A stretch of 63,215 nucleotides of DNA from Clostridia bacterium (GCA_017431005.1 JAFRLY010000022.1:1-63215); one strand, 5' to 3'; numbered from the stretch's first letter, positions 33,431 through 42,273 are shown. Made by a program: numbers and translations. Notes: generated from the sequence alone by a model not told the origin.

Positions 33431-35215
33431 ATGAAGATGAATCTGTCAGGATTAAAGCTTGACTCCGGGAAAAAGGAAGACCGGATCATCCTCAGCGTCG
33501 TAAACGGTCTGTTTTCGGTATCACTCATTTCCCTGATGACTGCGCTGATCGGATCAATTCTTGACGGCCTGATCATCAGTAACTTTCTCAATGAAAAAGC
33601 CTTTGCCGCGTTCAGTCTGAGCAGCCCTCTGGCTAATCTGATTGAGTTGGCCGGCAGCGTGATCGCGACCGGCTGCGTAGTGACCTGCAGCAGTCTTATC
33701 GGCGCAGGAAAAGCCATGGAAGCAAACCAACGGTTTTCCGCCTGTTTTACACTGTGCCTTATTGCAGGCGGCGCCACCACATTGCTTCTGGCCTTTTTCC
33801 CGCAGGCAACCGGATTCCTGATTGCAGGAAACGGTGTGGAATTCATGTCCGGCATGTTTGAATATGTACGTGGCATGTCGCTCGGTATTCCCGCCATGAT
33901 GCTGACTGCACTGCTGAACGGTATTGTTCAGCTGGACGGCGGCAGAAAGCGTGTGCTGACAGGCGCTTATGTTATCTGTATTGTTAATCTGGCCGGAGAT
34001 CTGATGGTGGTCACTCTGACGGACTGGGGGCTGTTCGGTGTCGGTACGGTTACAACCGTCAGCTATATCTGCGGAACGTTCTTCCTGTCCGGACACTTCC
34101 ACAGGAAAAAAACCATCTTCCGTCCCTGCTTCTCCTTCAGTGGGCTGAAAAGCACGCTGCCAAACGGTCTCCCTGCTGTTTCCAGCAGAGCCGCTACCAT
34201 GCTCAGAAATTTCTGCTATAATGCGCTGGCATTGCAATGGGGCGGTGCGGCAGGTATCGTCGCCTGGTCTGCTGTCAACAACATGAGTGCCTTCCTCAGT
34301 TCCCTTCCGAAGGCCTTCGGCCAGGCAACGCTGATGGGAGCCGGCGTTTTTTACGGTGAAGAAGACAAGGATTCTCTGCTGAGATTTATGCGGTACATGC
34401 TCATACTGAGATGCCTGATCACCCTGGCGGCAGTCGTCATTGTGATGATTCTGTCGCCGCTGCTGGTCCGTTTATATATTCCTGTCACATCAGGAGCTTA
34501 TTCCGAAGCCGTTTCCGGACTACGCTGGTATACGCTGGGGCTGCTGCCGTATACGATGAATATCATCATTGCAAACTATATGCAGAGTACGAACAGGAAG
34601 CTTGTTACGCAGATCATCAGCTTTATGGATGGTTTTGGAATGCTGGTGCTCTGGGCGCTCTTTCTTCTCAACATCATGGGTTTCCATGGCCTTTGCGTTT
34701 CCTTCTTTCTGGGCAAAGGAACCGTATTGATTCTCACGCTGCTGTGGATCGGCCTGTCCCGCAGGTCACCCCGTCCTGCTCTGGAAAGCCTGCTGATGCT
34801 GCCCGAAGATTTTGATGTACCGGATGAGGATAAATATCTCGCCACACTCACCAGCAGGCGCGATGCTGTCAACATTTCGGAAAGCATCGTTTCCTATTGC
34901 CTGAGCAAGGGCATTGATATGCGGCGCAGCTGCCATGTGGGGCTTGCGCTGGAAGAGATGTCTGTCATTATTATGGATGAAGGCTTCAGCGACGGGAAAA
35001 ATCACAGCATTGATATCCGGCTTTTCGTCAGAGACGGGCAGATTACCGTGCGCCTGCGTGATGACTGCAGGGCCTTTGATGTCAGCAAACGTGTTGAAAT
35101 CATGAATCCGGAAGACAGAACTGCCAATATCGGCATCCGCATTCTGAATTCCATTGCCAGGGATGTGGATTATTACAGCGCGCTGGAAATGAATTACCTG
35201 ATCATGCATGTTTGA
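33431..35215 (+). CDS. MATE transporter fused to a GHKL-type ATPase domain
   Basis: 594 residues. The first ~445 form a MATE transporter with about twelve helices (LMTALIGSILDGLIISNFLNEKAFAAF opens the first bundle, SAVNNMSAFLSSLPKAFGQA lies in the second). Residues ~450-594 are soluble and resemble the HATPase_c domain of anti-sigma kinases such as RsbW. The N-box-like part is VGLALEEMSVIIMDEGF, the G1-like part VRLRDDCRAFD and the G2-like part NIGIRILNSIARDVDYY. The usual N-box asparagine and the DxGxG glycines look altered, so ATP binding is uncertain. AAAGGAAGC precedes the ATG. The fusion suggests transport or export coupled to a regulatory ATPase; no anti-anti-sigma partner is nearby. 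Confidence 0.85.
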   Translation: MKMNLSGLKLDSGKKEDRIILSVVNGLFSVSLISLMTALIGSILDGLIISNFLNEKAFAAFSLSSPLANLIELAGSVIATGCVVTCSSLIGAGKAMEANQRFSACFTLCLIAGGATTLLLAFFPQATGFLIAGNGVEFMSGMFEYVRGMSLGIPAMMLTALLNGIVQLDGGRKRVLTGAYVICIVNLAGDLMVVTLTDWGLFGVGTVTTVSYICGTFFLSGHFHRKKTIFRPCFSFSGLKSTLPNGLPAVSSRAATMLRNFCYNALALQWGGAAGIVAWSAVNNMSAFLSSLPKAFGQATLMGAGVFYGEEDKDSLLRFMRYMLILRCLITLAAVVIVMILSPLLVRLYIPVTSGAYSEAVSGLRWYTLGLLPYTMNIIIANYMQSTNRKLVTQIISFMDGFGMLVLWALFLLNIMGFHGLCVSFFLGKGTVLILTLLWIGLSRRSPRPALESLLMLPEDFDVPDEDKYLATLTSRRDAVNISESIVSYCLSKGIDMRRSCHVGLALEEMSVIIMDEGFSDGKNHSIDIRLFVRDGQITVRLRDDCRAFDVSKRVEIMNPEDRTANIGIRILNSIARDVDYYSALEMNYLIMHV

Positions 35216-35350
35216 TTCAAGGCTGCAAAAGAATAAGCAACGAGGCTGTCTGTACAGTCCCGTTGCTCATATATTACGCTTTTTACAGAAAGCTATTCAG
35301 TTCAGATTCCCTTGCCGGCTGTATATCCCGCTGCCGGAAATTGTTTCTTT

Positions 35351-35378
35351 TTGAGAAACAGAAACAGTCTGATATAAT
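35351..35378 (+). promoter_or_regulatory. Sigma-A promoter of the HAD gene
   Basis: TTGAGA (35351-35356), 16 bases, TATAAT (35373-35378). Confidence 0.55.
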
Positions 35379-35416
35379 GAAAGCGGGTATCAGAATCAAT
35401 GGGAAAGGAAATAAGA

Positions 35417-36034
35417 ATGACTGATATGGAGGCTTATATCTGGGATCTGGACGGCACGCTGATTGACTCCTATCATTGCATCGTGTCAAGTCTGGTAAAT
35501 GTTGCCGATGAGTGTCATCTTACAGATTCATATAACAGCATCATGAAAACCGTCAAGCAGGGCGCTGTAAGTACCTATCTGCGCGATCTTTCCGCCCGGT
35601 GCGGCAAAGATTTCGATATACTTCTGCGCCGCTACAGGGAGATCAGTCATGCAAAAGAGGATGAAATCGGTCTTATCCCCGGCGCACTGGAAACGCTGCA
35701 GGGTCTGCGGCCGGCACAGCATTTTGTTTATACACACCGCGGTTCCTCCACGGCGAATCTGCTGAACCGGCTGGGCCTGACAGGCTTTTTCAGGGAAATC
35801 GTCACATTTGAATACGGATTCAGACCGAAGCCGTCCGGAGAAGGAGTGACCTATCTGGTTGAAAAATACAATCTGCCGAAGAACGCCACCGCTTACGTCG
35901 GCGACAGAACCCTGGATATTTACTGCGCAAAAGATGCAGGCGTTCATGCCATTCTGTATCTTCCGGATGATTCATGCGTGATCCCTGCCGGATCTGAGGA
36001 CAGAATCATCAGGCATCTGGAAGAGCTTCTGTAG
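35417..36034 (+). CDS. HAD-superfamily phosphatase
   Basis: 205 residues from the ATG at 35417 (AAAGGAAA upstream). Motif I is WDLDGTLID with the nucleophilic and general-acid aspartates. Motif II is the Thr in VYTHRGSS, motif III is the Lys in FRPKPSGEG, and motif IV is YVGDRTLDIYCAKDAG. The helical cap between residues ~20 and 85 is the phosphoglycolate-phosphatase/beta-phosphoglucomutase type (C1). It dephosphorylates a small metabolite; which one is not evident. A single gene. Confidence 0.9.
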   Translation: MTDMEAYIWDLDGTLIDSYHCIVSSLVNVADECHLTDSYNSIMKTVKQGAVSTYLRDLSARCGKDFDILLRRYREISHAKEDEIGLIPGALETLQGLRPAQHFVYTHRGSSTANLLNRLGLTGFFREIVTFEYGFRPKPSGEGVTYLVEKYNLPKNATAYVGDRTLDIYCAKDAGVHAILYLPDDSCVIPAGSEDRIIRHLEELL

Positions 36035-36110
36035 TCGGGTCAAAGCATTCGCTTACGGGTCATCAGTATCCCGTCCGCTGATCATACTGCGGACTGCCCG
36101 CCTCAGGTTG

Positions 36111-37208
36111 TTAATCGTCTTTTGTCTGGTTCAGAAGCCAGGACATGATGCCGTATTCATTGCAGTAGGCCGGAATCCAGCTGGCATGGTTTTCACTGAA
36201 CAGCCGGGGATAAGGCAGGTCCGGCGTTACGGCAACGTCATATTTTTCCAGATCTTCCGGCGAGAAAAGAGTCAGATGCGCGTTGCTGTTGCCTGTATCA
36301 CGCAGATACATGACCGCGTCCACAAGATACTTATGTCTGTATAGCGTATGATCAATATACGCGGAAGCGACCCAGACAGGACGGCGTATGGATTTCAGAA
36401 TGGTGAATGTTTCAGGCGACATGCTCGGACAGACCGGCAGGCAGGCTGCAAACAGATCGGAGCCGACAGACATGGCGCGTATCGTTCCGGCGCCTCCCAT
36501 GGACATTCCTGTGACATAAATGCGTTTCCCGTCCACTTTTCCTTCATCAACCATACGCCGGATAATATCGCATACCTGTCCCAGATAATCACGGCACCAG
36601 CCATAACCCGGAACATTCATGGAATCACTCTCAGCAAACCGGATATTGGGATTGAAGGTGCTCATGTCCCGGCGCACTTCCACAGCCATGGGAGCCATGA
36701 CATAAATATCCGGATACTTTTCCGCAAAATTCACAGGACCATAGTCCGTAATAATCTGCTTGTTATTGTCGCGCTGACCTTCATAACCGCCGTTCCCTCC
36801 GCCGTGGAGAAACAGAATCAGAGGGCGCGGGCCGCTGGCATCGGGCGTGTAGAGGCGATACAGAACATTTCCTTCCTCCCTGTAAGCAAATTTGTCATCC
36901 GCAGTACGGGTGTGAATAACAAACTCGTCAAGAGGAATCACAGTGTCTCCCGCAACCAGGGATAAACCGACACGCGTGGTTACCGGAACAACTGAAACCT
37001 TAAGGACCCCGTTATCTGCAGAGATTTCTGTCACATCGCCCGGAGCAATGCCGCGGAACGCTTCCAGATATCGGTTTTTGTCATTTTCAACCGCCGGTCC
37101 TTTCAGGCATACGGAATCCACAGAGGGAAGCTCTTTATCCCAGGGAATTTCAAAACGTTCGATTTCCTGTCCTGTCCATCCGATAAATGCATATGCGTGC
37201 TTTTCCAT
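36111..37208 (-). CDS. Alpha/beta-hydrolase esterase with an N-terminal beta domain
   Basis: 365 residues from the ATG at 37208 (ACGGAGG upstream). Residues 1-~105 form a beta-rich Ig-like domain (VLKVSVVPVTTRVGLSLVAGDTVIPLDEF in part). The hydrolase domain follows, with oxyanion HGGGNGG (135-141), nucleophile S236 in GMSMGGAG, an Asp in ASAYIDH and His ~341 in SENHASW. This is the layout of PHB-depolymerase/feruloyl-esterase-like enzymes used on plant or microbial polymers. There is no signal peptide, so it would act on imported oligomers in the cytoplasm. It follows luxS by 28 bases. Confidence 0.85.
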   Translation of the reverse strand: MEKHAYAFIGWTGQEIERFEIPWDKELPSVDSVCLKGPAVENDKNRYLEAFRGIAPGDVTEISADNGVLKVSVVPVTTRVGLSLVAGDTVIPLDEFVIHTRTADDKFAYREEGNVLYRLYTPDASGPRPLILFLHGGGNGGYEGQRDNNKQIITDYGPVNFAEKYPDIYVMAPMAVEVRRDMSTFNPNIRFAESDSMNVPGYGWCRDYLGQVCDIIRRMVDEGKVDGKRIYVTGMSMGGAGTIRAMSVGSDLFAACLPVCPSMSPETFTILKSIRRPVWVASAYIDHTLYRHKYLVDAVMYLRDTGNSNAHLTLFSPEDLEKYDVAVTPDLPYPRLFSENHASWIPAYCNEYGIMSWLLNQTKDD

Positions 37209-37236
37209 AGGTCTCCGCCTCCGTAATATGTATCTT

Positions 37237-37761
37237 TCAGGAATCAAAGAACTCTCTGCCGTCCTCTGTTACTGGCCTCTCTGATCTGGGGTATTCGAAA
37301 ATCTCAGCTTTTTCTGCGTTTTCAGCCAGATAGTCAGCATATTTCCTGGCATACCATTTGGCTGTTCCCAGATTATGCATCAGATAATTGCCGCAGTTCA
37401 CCGGCGAAGCACCGGGAACATCCTCTGCGTCTTCCACCGACCGGAAGGCCCTGAGAATCAGGTCAAATATATCCTTTGGTTCGCGGTTTCCTTTCAGAAT
37501 AAGATAAAAACCTGTCAGGCATCCCATAGGCCCCCAGTAGATGACCTGATCCTTCCATTCCGGATCGTTCCTCAGGTAGGTGGCTATGAGATGCTCCAGG
37601 GAATGCATTGCAGCCACGTCAACCGCAGGCTCTGTGTTGGGTTTTGTGACCCTCACGTCATAGGTGGTAACCTTCTGATCGCCGACAGTGTCCGTTCTGC
37701 TGGTAAAGATTCCAGGGACGATCTTGGTGTGATCAACTGAAAAGCTGGGAATCAAATCCAT
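37237..37761 (-). CDS. luxS: S-ribosylhomocysteine lyase
   Basis: 174 residues. It converts S-ribosylhomocysteine to homocysteine and the AI-2 precursor DPD within the activated methyl cycle. The metal site is H53 and H57 in HSLEHLIATYLRN with C123 in NCGNYLMHN; the catalytic C81 is in GPMGCLTGFYL and the base is E56. All are intact. AGGAAGGAG precedes the ATG. The usual partner pfs (nucleosidase) is not adjacent. It lies 69 bases after an ABC transporter operon and 28 bases before an esterase, possibly in one transcript. Confidence 0.96.
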   Translation of the reverse strand: MDLIPSFSVDHTKIVPGIFTSRTDTVGDQKVTTYDVRVTKPNTEPAVDVAAMHSLEHLIATYLRNDPEWKDQVIYWGPMGCLTGFYLILKGNREPKDIFDLILRAFRSVEDAEDVPGASPVNCGNYLMHNLGTAKWYARKYADYLAENAEKAEIFEYPRSERPVTEDGREFFDS

Positions 37762-37830
37762 ATCTGCAGCTCCTTCCTATGATTGTCTGATTCGTTGATT
37801 TCCGTTATCTTCAGCATGTTCTGGTTTCGT

Positions 37831-39300
37831 TCATCGCTTGTCTTTGTCGATAAATTCCAGCGTAATAACAGCCAGCAGCGAAAAGATAATAATGAAAAGA
37901 ATCAGATGCATCCAGTAAAGAATCACATTTTCCGCGGTTGATTCATAATCTGCCGTATAACTGGCTTCGGCTGCTTTTTCCTCCAGAAAGTTTTTAACCT
38001 TTTCCTCGCCGACAAGGTCCAGCAGCTTCCCAAGGGTGGTTTTTACCGTGAATGCTGTATCACGTCTGGCCTGTATATCAGCGTTTCCTGCCAGCAGATC
38101 AATCGCCTCGCCCACGGTAATGGTTCCGCCGAGCTCCACGTCGCTGTATTTTTCAGCAAGTCCTTTGGCGTCCATTGCTTCCAGAACATCCTCAACAGTG
38201 GCCATGGAAATCACCTTCCTGTCAACGATGATCCCCTGATGATCTGTGTCAAGAATGGTCTGAAGCAAATCTCCCAATGTAAAACGGGATGAAAGTCCGA
38301 TATCATAATTCCTAAGTTCCTGCAGGGAATCCGACTCCTGCATAATCCGGATCAGATCTCTTACCGTCACGTCCTCCAGGATATGTTCCTTTCTGAAAGC
38401 ATCAAAGGTAGCAGATTTTTCCAGCGCATCCCGGAGTTCTCCGAGAGTGAAAGCTCTTCCCAGCTCCCTGGCGCGCAGTTCGGCAACCGTATCATTATCC
38501 GTATCCTGCATCAGGTCCAGCACCTGCCCCACCGTAACTGTGCCGCCGATTTCATTATCGCGCATTTTGCTGATCATGCCGGAGATGGTGGCATATGGCC
38601 GATGATTGATATCCGCCTGTGCTGCGATGACCTTAAGGCCCGGATTGGAAATGGTGAAATGTGTCAGGGGTTCAGTCCATGACGGCAGCGTCAGCATCCC
38701 GCCGGAAAACACCAGCTGGAATATCAGGACAAAAGGCATGACAGTCATGGCTGTGGTTGTGTTATGTGCAAGGGCCGAAATCCATAGCGAGAGCATATCT
38801 GCCGCGTAAGTGATCAGGAACATGGAAATGCTGAAATCCAGCAGAAAAACAGCTGTTATAAGTCCCTTGCCGGGATACTCCACTCCCACAAATATTGTGA
38901 CATACAGTGTGATGATTGTCTGTGCCACACACAGCAGCGCCTGGTAAACCATATGAGAGAGTATGTAGGAGGTAATGTGCATACCGGACCGATGTTCACG
39001 CTTGATTACATCCCTCTCCCGGCAGATAACCTGGATGGAGTTGAAGCAGCCGTTCCAGATACATACGCAGACCAGAGCAAACGCCCCCATCAAAGTGCCT
39101 TCCATATTGATGAAAAAGCGATTGCGTATCACCATGCCCACAAGTCCGGCAATCAGAGCCGCCATCGGCAGCAATTTCCAGTCATTCTGATATATGAACA
39201 GACGCAGCAGCTTTCCGAGATAGATTATCATCTGTGATCCGCGCCCGCGGTGACGGATCCTGATTTTCATCGGGCGATTGCTCACATTCATCTCAGCCAT
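37831..39300 (-). CDS. ABCG-type ABC transporter permease with a seven-repeat loop
   Basis: 489 residues. Five hydrophobic segments lie within residues ~43-205 (ending FVLIFQLVFSGGMLTLPSW, as in ABC2/ABCG permeases) and one near the C-terminus (~459-483). Between them, residues ~250-442 carry seven tandem units with a [T][VL][GR/E][DEQK][LVA] core; the conserved Thr falls at 256, 285, 312, 341, 368, 395 and 422. This loop corresponds to the external loop before the last helix in ABCG proteins, so it should face outward. The GGAGG 6 bases before the ATG lies in the end of the ATPase gene, which overlaps by 8 bases. Substrate unknown. Confidence 0.85.
   Translation of the reverse strand: MAEMNVSNRPMKIRIRHRGRGSQMIIYLGKLLRLFIYQNDWKLLPMAALIAGLVGMVIRNRFFINMEGTLMGAFALVCVCIWNGCFNSIQVICRERDVIKREHRSGMHITSYILSHMVYQALLCVAQTIITLYVTIFVGVEYPGKGLITAVFLLDFSISMFLITYAADMLSLWISALAHNTTTAMTVMPFVLIFQLVFSGGMLTLPSWTEPLTHFTISNPGLKVIAAQADINHRPYATISGMISKMRDNEIGGTVTVGQVLDLMQDTDNDTVAELRARELGRAFTLGELRDALEKSATFDAFRKEHILEDVTVRDLIRIMQESDSLQELRNYDIGLSSRFTLGDLLQTILDTDHQGIIVDRKVISMATVEDVLEAMDAKGLAEKYSDVELGGTITVGEAIDLLAGNADIQARRDTAFTVKTTLGKLLDLVGEEKVKNFLEEKAAEASYTADYESTAENVILYWMHLILFIIIFSLLAVITLEFIDKDKR
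37975..38553 (-). repeat. DNA encoding seven 27-29-residue repeats in the ABC permease
   Basis: Protein-level tandem repeats with intervals of 29, 27, 29, 27, 27 and 27 residues. The units are diverged in DNA but share a turn T-[VL]-x-[DE]-hydrophobic followed by an amphipathic helix (for example TVGQVLDLMQDT, TLGELRDALEKS, TLGDLLQTILDT, TVGEAIDLLAGN). Confidence 0.75.
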
Positions 39301-40675
39301 GCTGCACCTCCGCGTATCTCATCACGAACTCATCAGCCAGGCCGTCCCCGCCCTCCTCCTTACGGTTGACGGATTTGACAATCTGTTCCATTGTATCCCG
39401 CCGAAAGAACGCTCTGGCATCCTCAATGCTGCCATAGTATGCCAGCCGTCCTGTCCTGGCTGAATCCTTGGCCAGAACGATCACATCATCAAACAGGTCA
39501 ATAACACGGTCCGGCGTATGTGTAATGACGATGATAATCTTTCCGGTGTCCGCTATTTTTCTCAGCTGCACAAACAACTCACGGGCCATTACACCGTCCA
39601 GGCCGGAATCCGGCTCGTCCAGAATGAAGAGAGAAGGATTGCTGATAAATTCCATGGAGATGGACAGCCGCTTTTTCTGACCGCCGGACAGTTTTTCAAC
39701 CAGATTGTTTTTAACCGGCTGCAGGCCGAAAATGTTCATCACCTCATTCACACGCTCCCGGCGCTGCCTGGCAGATACATCCTTTGGCAGCCGGAGCTTG
39801 GCTGCGTCCAGCAGCGTATAAAGGACGGTATCCTTTTCCCGCATCATTTCGCTCTGCGGCACAAAGCCTACTTCATACTGCATTTTTTTGTATTGTTTGT
39901 ACATGTTGCTGCCATTGAGCATCACTTCCGCATCGGCCTTTTCGTAACCGTTAATGGCATTCAGATAAGTGGTTTTGCCGGCGCCGGAGCCGCCCAGCAG
40001 CAGTACCATATGCCCCTGGGGAATGCTCATATGAATATCCCGCAGCAGTATCTTCTTCTGGAAGAATTCTGTAACGCTTCTTTCCTTCAGATTGACTGTC
40101 AGGCCTTCATCCATCACCCTGGCGCTTCCGGAGGATGCCAGCCTTGCCATTTCGGCTTTGAAATCCTCCACCTGCCATTCCGGCTGATATCCGGGTACAA
40201 AACCCCATACCAGTGCGGGAATCCACCGGGTGTAAACAGTCAGAGTCAGCAGCATCCAGGATCTGCGGACATTGTATACCTGAATCAGACCGCTCCAGAT
40301 CCGTATACCGTAGAAAAATTGGGTTATTGCAATGGGAATAAGTGCCACTGAAATCAGCAGGAATCTGCTCATTAATTCTTCTATAATGACGGGACTGTCA
40401 ATATCCATTTCAGCAACGGTGGTTAATTGGAGAACAAGAGTGAAGATGGTATCCACAATTGTCACAACACTGTAAACCCGTCCTTCCGGTTCACGCCCGG
40501 CGCATCTGGACAGCTGGTATTCCCTGGCTCCCGGAATCAAAGCCCACCAGCCCCTGATACCCGATTTCCGGAGCAGTCCCCACAGACCTCCTATGTACAG
40601 GGCTGTCAGAATAACAGGGATGATCTCTGTATCATTGAACAGGATCACACACAGGATTTGCAGTGCTGTCTTCAT
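39293..40675 (-). CDS. ABC transporter ATPase with an N-terminal membrane domain
   Basis: 460 residues. Residues 1-~165 contain four hydrophobic segments (IIPVILTALYIGGLWGLL; YSVVTIVDTIFTLVLQL; FLLISVALIPIAITQFFYG; MLLTLTVYTRWIPALVWGF). They include SGIRGWWALIPGAREYQL, which resembles the small membrane proteins of the DUF5684 type. The ATPase follows: Walker A GGSGAGKTT (228-236), signature LSGGQKKRLS (329-338), Walker B LFILDEP (349-355) and the switch His in IVITHTPD. ABCG transporters usually join the ATPase to the permease domain; here an unrelated membrane domain is attached and the permease is the next gene. AAGGAT lies just ahead of the ATG. Confidence 0.87.
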   Translation of the reverse strand: MKTALQILCVILFNDTEIIPVILTALYIGGLWGLLRKSGIRGWWALIPGAREYQLSRCAGREPEGRVYSVVTIVDTIFTLVLQLTTVAEMDIDSPVIIEELMSRFLLISVALIPIAITQFFYGIRIWSGLIQVYNVRRSWMLLTLTVYTRWIPALVWGFVPGYQPEWQVEDFKAEMARLASSGSARVMDEGLTVNLKERSVTEFFQKKILLRDIHMSIPQGHMVLLLGGSGAGKTTYLNAINGYEKADAEVMLNGSNMYKQYKKMQYEVGFVPQSEMMREKDTVLYTLLDAAKLRLPKDVSARQRRERVNEVMNIFGLQPVKNNLVEKLSGGQKKRLSISMEFISNPSLFILDEPDSGLDGVMARELFVQLRKIADTGKIIIVITHTPDRVIDLFDDVIVLAKDSARTGRLAYYGSIEDARAFFRRDTMEQIVKSVNRKEEGGDGLADEFVMRYAEVQHG

Positions 40676-40742
40676 TTTATCCTTCTCTTTCTTACCCCTG
40701 AAGGTATATTCTGCTTTCTTTTCGGGTCCGGCCAGTATTTAT

Positions 40743-40748
40743 ATTATA
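40743..40748 (-). promoter_or_regulatory. Extended -10 promoter of the ABC-luxS cluster
   Basis: The minus strand reads TGGTATAAT, an extended -10 (TG-N-TATAAT). The -35 region (TGGCTT at 17 bases) is poor. Confidence 0.4.
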
Positions 40749-40793
40749 CCATACAGTCCGCGGAGAAGCCAGTATATTACAGGTTTTCGTCAG

Positions 40794-41126
40794 TCAGTCC
40801 CTGCGGTGCTTTGAAAGGATCCGGTTGTATGCTGCCATCAGCAGAATGGTGATAAACACGACACCCAGTATGCTCACAAGAAACAGCGGCTGACCCTTCT
40901 TCTCTGCCAGAAGCGGAAGCCCCAGGATTTCAAACAATGCCGCATAAACAAACCAGAGGCAGGCAACAGCGTGATTATATTTTCGGACATCCCTGACCTT
41001 CGGAGGCTCCACGCCTGAGTAAAATCCGACAGCCTTTGGGGATTTCCAGGACCAGATGCCGATTCCGACGATCAGAGCAGCGACAGCGCTCCAGATGATC
41101 AGGCCGAAGATCGTACCGGTATTCAC
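40794..41126 (-). CDS. Small membrane protein, DUF3784-like
   Basis: 110 residues from the GTG at 41126. An ATG two codons earlier directly abuts the GGAGGG ribosome binding site, so the GTG, 6 bases away, is preferred. Three hydrophobic segments (FGLIIWSAVAALIVGIGIWSW; ACLWFVYAALFEILGLPLL; FLVSILGVVFITILLMAAY) flank a conserved-looking cytoplasmic loop VGFYSGVEPPKVRDVRKYN. This loop is typical of small Firmicute membrane proteins annotated as DUF3784 or similar; the exact family is uncertain. Function unknown. Confidence 0.7.
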   Translation of the reverse strand: MNTGTIFGLIIWSAVAALIVGIGIWSWKSPKAVGFYSGVEPPKVRDVRKYNHAVACLWFVYAALFEILGLPLLAEKKGQPLFLVSILGVVFITILLMAAYNRILSKHRRD

Positions 41127-41197
41127 ACTCATCCCTCCGTCATTTCATGTCTTGCGTTCATGCAGTCCTGCCAGTTCTTCCCTGATTCCGGAATACA

Positions 41198-41686
41198 TTA
41201 ATAGTCAAAGATCTTATTGTCCACACGGACGCTTTTATTCAGTTTTTCTCCCCTGTAAGGCTTTCTGATTTCAATCATGTTCAGTACGGTATATCCCCGG
41301 GATCGGAGAAATGCAATCATATTCTCGTTGTTTGGATGAACAAAATTATAAACCGTGTCTTCACCCATGGATTCTGCAATCTCTTCCGCTTTGCTGAAAA
41401 GCAGAGTAGCCGTCCCCTGCCGTCTGTATTGTTCGCTGACAAAAATATGCTCCACCCACAGACAGGGCTCATCAATTCTGCATATCATATAGCCGGCAGG
41501 CACCCCCTGATGTTCGGCAGCATATACCGGACAGCCCTTACTCAGAAATTCTGCTGCTTCTTCTCTGGCTGACTCCAGGTCCGGTTCTGCATGAATGCCT
41601 CTGTAAGAAAGCAGTGTTGTCCGAAAGTCCGCAATCAGGGGAACGATTATTTCCGCTGTCTGTTCACTGATTCTGATAATATTCAT
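41198..41686 (-). CDS. GNAT family N-acetyltransferase
   Basis: 162 residues from the ATG at 41686; an in-frame TTG lies five codons upstream and the binding site (CAGAGA) is weak. A single GNAT domain with the acetyl-CoA loop EQYRRQGTATLLF after the strand PCLWVEHIFV, and the final strand pair ending FLRSRGYTVLNMIEIRKPY. The acceptor is unknown. It lies beside another GNAT gene (41723) with only 36 bases between, probably in one transcript; the two are not close copies. Confidence 0.85.
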   Translation of the reverse strand: MNIIRISEQTAEIIVPLIADFRTTLLSYRGIHAEPDLESAREEAAEFLSKGCPVYAAEHQGVPAGYMICRIDEPCLWVEHIFVSEQYRRQGTATLLFSKAEEIAESMGEDTVYNFVHPNNENMIAFLRSRGYTVLNMIEIRKPYRGEKLNKSVRVDNKIFDY

Positions 41687-41722
41687 AAATAATCTCTGCA
41701 AATCTCATGATATGACTGTTTT

Positions 41723-42139
41723 TTACTCAAACGCCAGCAGATTGCCAAGGGCAACGGTAAACCCAAGTGCCTGATACATCTGCACATCACAGTCTGCGCA
41801 GCCGACAGTCAGAGAGGAAACGCCGCTTTCATGGTATGCGAATTCGACCAGCTGACGTGCAATACCCTGATGGCGGTATTCCGGCCGGATATAAAAGTCC
41901 TCAAACACCCCGCATGGCATATAGTCAAAGGTCGAAAAACCGGCAGTGACGGAGCAGCATCCGATCAGAGTATCCTCTTTCCATGCTCCGTAAAAATGTA
42001 TAATCCCCTGCCTGATGGCCTCCGCCAGACGTTCTTTGCCTGCAGGTTCCGGATCATCCTCTCCGATTTCCGCTTTATACAGCTTCTGCAGTTCCCATAA
42101 CAAATCAATTCCTGCCGTGGCGATTTCCCTGAAATCCAT
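41723..42139 (-). CDS. GNAT family N-acetyltransferase
   Basis: 138 residues from the ATG at 42139 (CGGAGG 7 bases upstream). The acetyl-CoA signature is RPEYRHQGIARQLV, preceded by the strand GVFEDFYI, with MYQALGFT near the C-terminus. The N-terminal part (LLWELQKLYKAEIGEDD) is the usual substrate-side helix pair. Acceptor unknown. Confidence 0.85.
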   Translation of the reverse strand: MDFREIATAGIDLLWELQKLYKAEIGEDDPEPAGKERLAEAIRQGIIHFYGAWKEDTLIGCCSVTAGFSTFDYMPCGVFEDFYIRPEYRHQGIARQLVEFAYHESGVSSLTVGCADCDVQMYQALGFTVALGNLLAFE

Positions 42140-42273
42140 ATTCCGTCCTCCGCGGATTCTTTTTTCGTGCTTCATCAATATAACAGAAGTAACGGCCTGT
42201 TACAACTGATACCTGAAAGAAGAAATATGCCGGATCATTTTCAGGGGTCGCATTTTCAGGCTGACCGTATCGG

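Noticed and set aside
37237-40675. Two-component quorum-sensing or bacteriocin-export system around luxS
   Set aside because: No histidine kinase, response regulator, C39 peptidase or AI-2 import gene is present; only a general ABC exporter-type pair.
41198-42139. Toxin-antitoxin system of the GNAT type
   Set aside because: Neither GNAT gene has an adjacent RHH-type antitoxin gene, and the proteins look like ordinary acetyltransferases.
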